From contig CM023448.1 in the NCBI GenBank assembly GCA_013339765.2, forward strand, positions 20,663,295 to 20,727,294: DNA of 64,000 nucleotides, written 5' to 3'. Below the pieces are notes generated by a model. That model made no database searches. It was not told the DNA's origin and worked only from the letters and a program-made list of their open reading frames with translations. Below are positions 57,175 to 64,000 of the stretch, piece by piece. Numbering within the stretch: position 1 is the stretch's first letter; every line of letters begins with the position of its first letter. This DNA comes from Haemaphysalis longicornis. Taxonomy: Eukaryota > Arthropoda > Arachnida > Ixodida > Ixodidae. Both the position numbers and the translations under genes were made by a program.

Positions 57175-57690
57175 AGCACATCATCATTATCATCATCAGC
57201 CTATCTATGTCCACTGCAGGACAAATGCCTCTCCCATTATTCTCCAATTATCGCGGTGCGGGCTAACTGCGACAAATTTATTCCCTCAAACTTCCTGATC
57301 TCATCGGCCCATCTAACTTTATGGCGCTCACTGCTGCGTTTGCCTTCTTTGGGGATCCACTCTGCTACCCTTAATGACGAACGGTTATCTTCGTTCGTTC
57401 CATGCCATTACGTTCCATGCCAACGTCCATTTCCTCTTCTTAATTTCTACTAATCTGTCCTTAACCCGCGTTTCTTGCCTGACCCACTCCGCTCTTTTCT
57501 TGTCCAATTATGTTACACCTGTCATCTTCGGTTCAACTGCGCGCTGAGTCGTCCTCAATTTAAGTTGAACCTTCTTAGTGAGCCTCTAAGTTTCTGCCCC
57601 GTAGGTGAATACCGGTAATATGCAGCTGTCATACAGTTTCTTTTTCAAGGACAATGGTAGGTTGCCATTCATTATCTGAGAATGCCCGCC
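57175..57690 (-). pseudogene. RTE-like non-LTR RT C-terminal relic, minus strand
   Basis: The complement reads KKLYDSCILPVFTYGAET, then KVQLKLRTTQRAVE, DKKRAEWVRQETRVKDRL and EIKKRKWTLAWNVM, ending in a CCACTGCAGGACA phrase and a (CAT/GAT)n tract at 57180-57200. The RT C-terminal motif YGAET is clear. It is homologous to the plus-strand relic beside it, in a tail-to-tail arrangement. Confidence 0.75.
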
Positions 57691-57802
57691 TAATGCACTC
57701 TACCCAATTTTAAATGCAGAGCATTTCAGTAACTCACGATGTCACCCGCGTTGGCGTCCGTAGTCCGCATCACTACCCCTACACTGTATAAAAAAATAAT
57801 AC

Positions 57803-57885
57803 TTACCAGCGCCAGGTTTCGAACCAACGACTCTACGGGCGGAACGCAAGGTACTCTACCCACTGCACCACAAAGCCGACACAGA
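57803..57885 (-). repeat. tRNA-like sequence (SINE head or tRNA pseudogene)
   Basis: The complement has box A TGGTGCAGTGG and a perfect box B GGTTCGAAACC with the expected spacing. A full cloverleaf with matched acceptor stem was not evident, so a functional tRNA is unlikely. A related tRNA-like head is at 61975-62070. Confidence 0.6.
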
Positions 57886-58195
57886 ATGGAAGGTTACGAA
57901 CACGCTTGATATTCTTGACTCATTCAACCGTCGGCCACAGGTGCGCCCTCTCCCCCGCGTCCTCCTCGCCTTCTCTCCGCTCGCAACGCCCTCTCTCGCC
58001 GCCTTGGGTTGCGATGATCAACAGTCGGTTCGCGCGCAAGAACAGGTGCGGGCGCTCGCATCGCGCTCTCTCGCCGGGGGTCAGTTCGCGCTTAAACCAC
58101 ATATGTCGTTCGCGCGTGCTCCGGTCGCTAATATCTGTGGGTGATCGTGACGTCAACATCACGCGTTCGTGTGGTGGCGCGATTTTGGCGCTATA

Positions 58196-58415
58196 ACACT
58201 CTCTCGCGAGGGGCATTGGATTGGATTCGATTGGATTGCCTTGGATTGGCTTGGATTGGCTTGGCTTGGATTGGATTGGTTTGGATTTGGATTGGATTGG
58301 ATTAAAGTGGATTGTGTTGGATTGTGTTGCGTCATAGCCGCGCCACGTTACGTCATTGCCGCTCCACGTTGCGTCATAGCCGCGGCAGGGAGTTCACGGC
58401 AAGTTTCACGTTTCA
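58196..58415 (-). repeat. Interior of the TAGATGCGAC-type repeat, inverted copy
   Basis: It contains a GGATTG/GGCTTG simple repeat and GCGTCATAGCCGCGGCAGGG. This is the reverse complement of 7435-7590 in copy 1. The terminal TAGATGCGAC boxes are not visible here. Confidence 0.65.
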
Positions 58416-58799
58416 CCAGCGACTTCATCGACTATGTCTACGCTGGAAGACAACAATTACAACAACTAATACGTAATCCATACGACTTGCAGGCGCGCTC
58501 CCCGCGGAAATGCTCTGCATTTGATCGTGCCCCTCGCGAGGGGGATGTTTTTTACAGTCCACCAACAAAGGAAGATGATGTAGGCAAGCATCGCTTGGTT
58601 TTTGTTCTTTCTTTTTTTGTCCTTCGAACTATCTCTGCCTCATGGTTCATATATTGGGTCACAACTTGGCTATATATATTCTATATATACAGAACTTTCT
58701 GTTATATTCACTTACCGCCTCCACGGCGTCGCTACCTATCTCAAACCTCCGCGCTGTCCCGAGCATTTTTATCAGTACTTTAGTTTTCTGCATATTAAT

Positions 58800-61310
58800 T
58801 TTCGATGTTGGATCGCGTCAATCTAAAGGTACAGATTGGAAAAATTACCAAGGAAATTGTAGCACATGTTTTTCAAGGCATGGCGACCAACTTACTCCTT
58901 GGCTTGGACAGTGCCGGTCTCTTCATCTTGCCTATAGACAGCGACGTCCTGACGCAACGCCATGGAAATGACGTCCTCCACCTTCGCACACAAGCCCGTC
59001 AAACGGCTGACAAAAATGCCTGTTTTCAAGAACCTAACGTGTGCGAATGGGAGCGCCTGAATGAAAATCAGAGGTCAGCCCTTAAGTAACTTCTTCACAA
59101 GTATGAGAACATTTTTGTCAAATTCCAAACTTACATTGGGTGTATCGTAGCGAGATGCATCGCATTTCTAATAGCAACGATGTCCCCATTCGCAGGGCTC
59201 CCTATCAATGCTTAGAAGCCGATAGCGTCTAAATGGACAGACAATCCAGCGACCTTATCACGCAAGGTATAATACGGCCGTCTACGTTTCCATACGCTGC
59301 CCAGCACTTCTGGCAGAGAAAAAGGAAGCAGGGCGCACGCATTTCTGCATATTTTACCATAAGCTGAACGTAATGACGGTGTCTGACTACCAACCCATCC
59401 CTCGCATTGACGACGTTCTAGAATCGCTCGGGAAATCGACGTACTTTTCAACATTACGCATCACATCGGGTTACTGGCACATCAAGATGTACCCGGAAGA
59501 CATTCCGAAAACAGATTTTGTGACACGTAGCGGTCACTACAAATGTCTTGTTATGCCTTTGGGCCTCCTGAACGCCCCAGCCAATTTTCAGCGGGCTGTC
59601 AAGTTCATCCTGGCAACACACCGCTTAACCACGTCATGAAATACTTCGATGATATTGTGGTGCATTCTGACACGTTTTCCGACCATCGGAAGCATCTCGA
59701 CGCCGTTTTAAAGACTTTTAAAAGCGAATGTGTCCGGCTCAAAATGAAGAAATGGCAGTTCGCACAAACATCCACTGAGTACCTGGGGCACAGGGTTTCA
59801 AATGGCGCAGTCACTCCGAAACGAAGCAACATGGACGCGATATGTCGGTTTCCCACACCATCGCGCCCGAAAGAGATGCAGCGTTTTCTCGGTACCGTGA
59901 ATGTTTAGCGTCGGTACATGGTTCACGTCAGTGAGATTTCCCACCCACTGACGTGCCTCCTCGGCAAAGACGCTACGTGGAACCGGGACTCTGACTGCCA
60001 ACTGGCTTTTACTAAGCTGAAGAAATGTGTCATGGACGAGAATGTTCTTGCCATCTACGATGCATCCAAACATTGTGGGCTGTACTATGCCGCGTGCAGC
60101 AAAGGTATCAGCGCCGTTTTGAAGCAGGCTGATGAAGAAGGCCGGAAGCACCCAGTTGCATATCACTCACGCAAGCGGCTCAAGCATGAAGCCAATTACG
60201 CCATCACAGAGCTTGAATGCTTGGCAATTCTTGACGCTATCGATAAATGGAACTGCTATCTACTTGAAAAACGGTTTACGGTGGTCACCGATCACGCTGC
60301 GCTGCTCAAAAACATCAAGAATCCGCGATTCCGTCTGTTTTGATGGTCCTTGAAACTCTCCATGTACGTTCGAAACATCAGGCACCAAAAGGGCACTCAC
60401 AACATCGAAGCTTGTGCACTATTCCGAAACACGATTATTCAGCTTATATCACCTGACCAACTGCAAGACCACTCCAAGGACAAACCGCCTTGCAAGCACG
60501 TCATTGAGAACGGAATGAACATAGTGACGCACAGAGGGATTTGAAAATGCTATGTTCCTGCTGCTCTGGGGTCTTTACTTCTTCAGAAGGCCCATGTTGG
60601 TTTTGGTCTCGTTGGAGTCAAGAAGACATTCAAGTCTCCACAAAACAGTTGGCCTGACATCAACACCGACGTCTAAAATACATTCGCCACTGTGATACTT
60701 GCCAGCGCTGCAAGAAGACTACGAACAAGCGTTTCGGGTATTTAGAGTTACTACCACAATCTGAACAAATATTTCATCCTCTGGCCATGGACCCCATCGG
60801 AAGTTTTCTGAACTACGGTTCCCCGAAAAGGTACATTCACTTGGCCGTTGATCATGCCACTCGTTATGTTTAGGCTTTTACGCACCGAAATGAGACGTGT
60901 GATGCGTACATTTCCTGACTGAAGAGCAACTTCATTGGTGGAAAGCCACGGAAGTTCCTCTCCGACCGCAGAAGAGGACTCACCGCAGGTAAATTCAGGC
61001 AGTTCCTCAAGTACAACAGTCATCAGCTTTTTACCAGTTCACAGCTTCCGCAGTGTAATGGCCTGAACAAGCGCACTAATCAGTGTATAGTTACTCCCTT
61101 CCGCTGCAAAATCAACGACGAACCGCAAAAACCTAGGAAACGCCTCCTTCCACAGGTTATCGATGAGTACAATAAGACACCGCATGAGGTCACCGGCTAC
61201 ATACCATGTTTCTCATGTATGGCACACCATCATACCCCTGCCTACTCTCAAACACTGCTGAAACCCGGCAAGAAGCTCGCGCAAACGCATTCCGCAATTC
61301 CCTGGTGTAT
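58800..61310 (+). pseudogene. Gypsy pol relic (protease end, RT, RNase H, integrase)
   Basis: 58805-59089: VKVQ-type and HVFQGMATNLLLGLDSAGLF (end of protease region). 59373-59639: SDYQPIPRIDDVLESLGKS and then FSTLRITSGYWHIKM, with Arg where the first RT Asp is expected. 59640-59908: KYFDDIVVHSDTFSDH, the catalytic FDD box intact, then EYLGHRVS. 59918-60343: RNase H (AIYDASKHCGLYYAACS, ITELECLAI, FTVVTDHAAL). 60560-61310: integrase zinc region CDTCQRCKKTTNKRFG and MDPIGSF (Asp), followed by broken frames. Stops and frameshifts throughout. No LTRs identified. It is truncated by the repeat at 61321. Confidence 0.82.
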
Positions 61311-61320
61311 CACGAGAAGA

Positions 61321-62153
61321 AAAATTGCGCCACCTCCCCCCGAGGGGAACCCTGTGTAGATGCGACGCATCGTGGGGTTCACTTGGTGTTTCCGTTGGAT
61401 TGATTCTGAAATTGCGGAAACGTGTCGGGAACGCGTATGATTAATATGTTTTATGATTATTATTATGTTTTGTTGGCCAATCTTCGTCAACCTAAGTAGT
61501 ATGCTTGGGGCTTCGCTGTCGCAACGACCTTTACTCCATCATTGTTGCTGTACGTGTGAGCTTCTTTTCTTTTTATTGCAAATGTTAATCATTGCCCCAT
61601 CGTGCGTTGTATCAGTAGCTTCTTGACGTACTTTGAATGAGTCAAGGATATAAGGCGCATTCGTAGCATTTGATTCTGTCTCGGTTTTGTGGAAGTGCCG
61701 CATGACTGATCGGCATGCTGAACCCCCTAGTCCGACCAAGTGCATTTTTCCGGGAACAGGCGGCGTTGTTACGGAGCGTTTATGTTGCGCAGAGTGATCC
61801 ACCAGAGTGGCTGCATCTTTTGGATACGTGCGTTTGCTTGCCTGAGTTTTGAATTGGTGCCGACCTTTGTTAGACTGACTTGCTTACCTTTTGCTGTCTG
61901 TTAGTGTTTATGTTGTGTGTCAATTGTCTTGGCTGACTTCTCTCTAAAATTTCCATGTATTAAAAAAAACGTTTTGTGCCGCAGTGGGAAGAGCACCATG
62001 TACCTCGCGTTCCGACGTTCCGACCACAGGGTCGTGGGATCGAAACCGGGCGCCGCTAACTATTATTTTTTTTATTGTAGGCGGAGGGGGTGTGGACGGA
62101 CAACAACGCAGTATGGAGGGACAAGGCGAGTGAATGAGATGCAGTCGCATCTA
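61321..62153 (+). mobile_element. TAGATGCGAC-ended repeat, copy 2, with inserted sequence
   Basis: It starts with the conserved CACCTCCCC...GGGGAACCC preface and TAGATGCGACGCAT (61356) and ends GAATGAGATGCAGTCGCATC then TA (62153). It is longer than copy 1, partly because of a tRNA-like unit at 61975-62070. Confidence 0.6.
61975..62070 (+). repeat. tRNA-like unit (SINE head)
   Basis: It has a box A-like GTGCCGCAGTGGG and a box B-like GGGATCGAAACC, followed by a T-rich stretch. The stems do not close convincingly. It is probably a tRNA-derived SINE fragment. Confidence 0.5.
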
Positions 62154-62164
62154 ATAAGCTAATC

Positions 62165-63384
62165 TACGACAACAAGTTTCTTCCATCAGAGCTCCAGGTG
62201 GAAGACTGTGTTATATAAGACACCCTCGCAACCCAACTGAAAACTAATGAGCACTTGAATCGACTCCATGGCTGCTTCGCATACTACTCAGGGTTCGCCT
62301 AAGGGAAGATGGTGTAATTTTTTAACCGGTACATCTTGCATGTCCTACCTAAGGTATTCTGCGGCTGGATCAACTGGGCAGACTCCTTGAAGACGCGCGG
62401 GGAAACCAAGGAGGAGCTCCCTGCAAAATTGTGGCGAGTTTTTGCGCCCACAGGATGTTGTTGCACAAGCAGAAAAACCTCAGCACGCGAGCGAACAGTT
62501 TAGGTGGTCTGACCGTCCTACCTTGTGATAATCTGCAAGCGGTCGCAGCTCCTCGTACGCCCTTGTTTCCGAAAGAAGATGGTTCCTTCCAATGTTTCGA
62601 GGGAGGCCTCGTCCTCGTCGTCTTCAGTAACGGCGGGTTCGATCAGCGCTCGGGTGAGGCAGGGAGTGTCAGAGTGTCGTTTCCACGACCTGCAAATGAC
62701 ATTCAGTTCAAACTCTTGAAGTCAAAAGATCCAGCGGGCTAGCCGTACTGATCGGTTTTTGAGATTGGCCATCCAACTCAGGGAGTGGTCGTCGCTTACT
62801 ACTTTAAGGTGGCGGTCCTAGAGGTAAGTGCGAAATGTTATTGTCCTTCATACAACGGCCCGACACACTTTTGCCGTCGCCGAGTAATTAGCCTTCGCTC
62901 GAGAAAGGGTTAGGCCTACATGCGCGACAACTCTGTCTTCGCCGTATTTGGACTGTGCAAGCACGGCTCCTAGAACGACATTCCTTGCGTATGTATGAAA
63001 TTTGGTAGTCTCTGTGCAAGTGGCATATTAAAGGGACATCTTTCTACCTAAAAACAATGTGATGCTCGTTGGACCAAATTAAGCGGCCGTCGTTGCCAGA
63101 GAGGAAGATTCGCGAGACGCTGATGTTCAAAGAATTTTCTCTAAACAGCCGGTAGTAGGAACCAGGGCCTAGGAATCGTCTGACTTCCCTTTTGTTCGAA
63201 GATTCCCGAACCTTTCTAAGCGTTGCTGTCTTGTGGGATCACGCTTGACTCCGGCGTAGCTGACAATATGACCAAAGAAACAAAGGCTCTCGTATGTATA
63301 CGAAAGGCCATTCTCAGTTTCAAGATGAGGCAATTCAATTACAGGGCTTGAAAAACGTATGAGAGTAGTCGTAAATGTTCCCAA
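62165..63384 (-). pseudogene. Gypsy pol relic (RT thumb, RNase H, start of integrase)
   Basis: Read downward from 63384: SLCFFGHIVSYAGVKRDPTR (RT thumb), then after breaks YATCTETTKFHTYARN- and VVAHVGLTLSRAKANYSAT-like RNase H segments. LQEFELNVICRSWKRHSD is near 62720, the end of RNase H. The integrase N-terminal part extends to about 62165. Frames opposite to this (62431-62742 plus) are shadows. It is opposite in orientation to the Gypsy relic at 58800-61310, so a separate insertion. Confidence 0.65.
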
Positions 63385-63448
63385 AAGGTATTCGAGAACA
63401 CGATGGCGCCGTCAAGCTGCCCAAAACGCGTCTGTATTTGAAGCCGGA

Positions 63449-63901
63449 CAAAATTACGCCCACCTCCCCTTGCGGAAACCCTGGTGTGATGCGACGCTGA
63501 AGGGGGTTCCATTGTGCGTTTTCGTTGGGTCGATTAGTCGAATTGCGTGAGCAATCGTCGGGTAACGCGAGAGAGAGAGAGAGAGAGCAAGCGTAGCGCG
63601 GACGACCCTCGACTGAGAGACCAGCTTGAGCGCGGTCCTCTGCTTGTATGCGCAGCGCGCCCGAAGGAGAGGAGACCGCGGAGAGAGAGGACGCTGCACA
63701 TGCGCACGGCACCGCCCACCGGTGGAGTGAGAGAGCGCGCCGTACCGCACGCGCCACGGAAGTTGGGGGAGAGGGCGCGCTATCACGGAGAGAGGAGAGG
63801 GGGTGAGCGGAAGAGAGACGCAGCTGTGCGGATGCGGACGACAACGACGCAGGAAGGACAAGGCCGCCGGCAAGAGATGCTCCTCTCAGCATCGCATCTG
63901 A
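63449..63901 (+). mobile_element. TAGATGCGAC-type repeat, copy 3
   Basis: It has the preface TTACGCCCACCTCCCCTTGC, then GATGCGACGCTGAAGGGGGT, and ends CAGCATCGCATCTG. The interior has a (GA)n tract at 63570-63590 and is very purine-rich on this strand, so it is open in several frames without real coding. Confidence 0.6.
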
Positions 63902-64000
63902 AAGAGTGTTCGCCATTCTTTTAAATGTTCCTCGTGCTAAACATAAGTCAATGCGGAGAACTTTAAACTCATAGAAACCATCCGCTGTTTCGACGGCGGA

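Noticed and set aside
57803..57885. Functional tRNA gene
   Set aside because: Box A and B are good, but the acceptor and anticodon stems do not pair convincingly, so it is more likely a SINE head or pseudogene.
62431..62742. Plus-strand frame of 103 codons
   Set aside because: The opposite strand shows recognisable Gypsy RNase H and integrase segments; this frame is its shadow.
63547..63924. Arg/Glu-rich frames on both strands
   Set aside because: Caused by the GA-rich repeat interior of the TAGATGCGAC-type copy; no conserved motif.

Overview
The window looks like repeat-dense, intron-rich chelicerate DNA, most likely from a hard tick. The support is recognition only: a tRNA-derived SINE with the body and tail I associate with hard ticks, I-like and CR1-like non-LTR elements, Penelope-like elements (PLEs), and BEL/Pao and Gypsy relics. 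No database was searched. I see no ordinary host gene, rRNA gene or CRISPR array. Almost every open frame is transposon-derived and most are broken. A 100-base N gap lies at 48953-49052.

Layout. 1-5505: a minus-strand PLE relic split inside its GIY-YIG region by a full-length but decayed I-like non-LTR retrotransposon. 5506-15233: sparse DNA with a 3' fragment of a second I-like element, a short element with inverted ends carrying an Arg/Glu repeat frame, a strong foldback, and a CR1-like 3' fragment. 15234-33720: the centrepiece, an 18.5-kb DNA transposon. 35640-38830: a minus-strand PLE relic followed by a plus-strand Gypsy gag-protease relic. 38880-48952: another PLE relic invaded by a short BEL-like LTR element, continuing into a 7.7-kb imperfect palindrome. 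49053-57690: direct repeats, non-LTR fragments, a BEL/Pao relic on the minus strand, a CR1-like insertion, and two RTE tails meeting end to end. 57690-64000: tRNA-like SINE pieces, two Gypsy pol relics and copies of a short TAGATGCGAC-ended repeat.

The centrepiece has near-matching termini (CCCTATTGAAAAAT at 15234, and the complement of CCCTACTGAAAAAT at 33707-33720), flanked on both sides by AA. Both ends carry GC-rich subterminal tandem arrays. Inside are two divergently oriented spliced genes. One is a four-exon, uninterrupted CACTA/EnSpm (tnp2-type) transposase of about 861 residues on the minus strand. The other is a multi-exon gene on the plus strand, with a BEND5-like N-terminus, a basic/coiled-coil middle and a C-terminal BEN domain. 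In the BEN gene a 66-base, phase-0 micro-exon is tandemly repeated eight times with its splice sites. The BEN gene has one apparent one-base frameshift in a run of seven C. My reading is that this is a large CACTA-like transposon carrying a chromatin/DNA-binding BEN protein as its second gene.

The other layers give a relative history. The PLE copies in both palindrome arms share the same loss of the GIY-YIG core, so that loss came before the inverted duplication. The BEL-like element is present only in the left arm, so it came later. The SINE inside the transposase intron has a perfect 12-base target duplication and an empty site in a related repeat 11 kb away.
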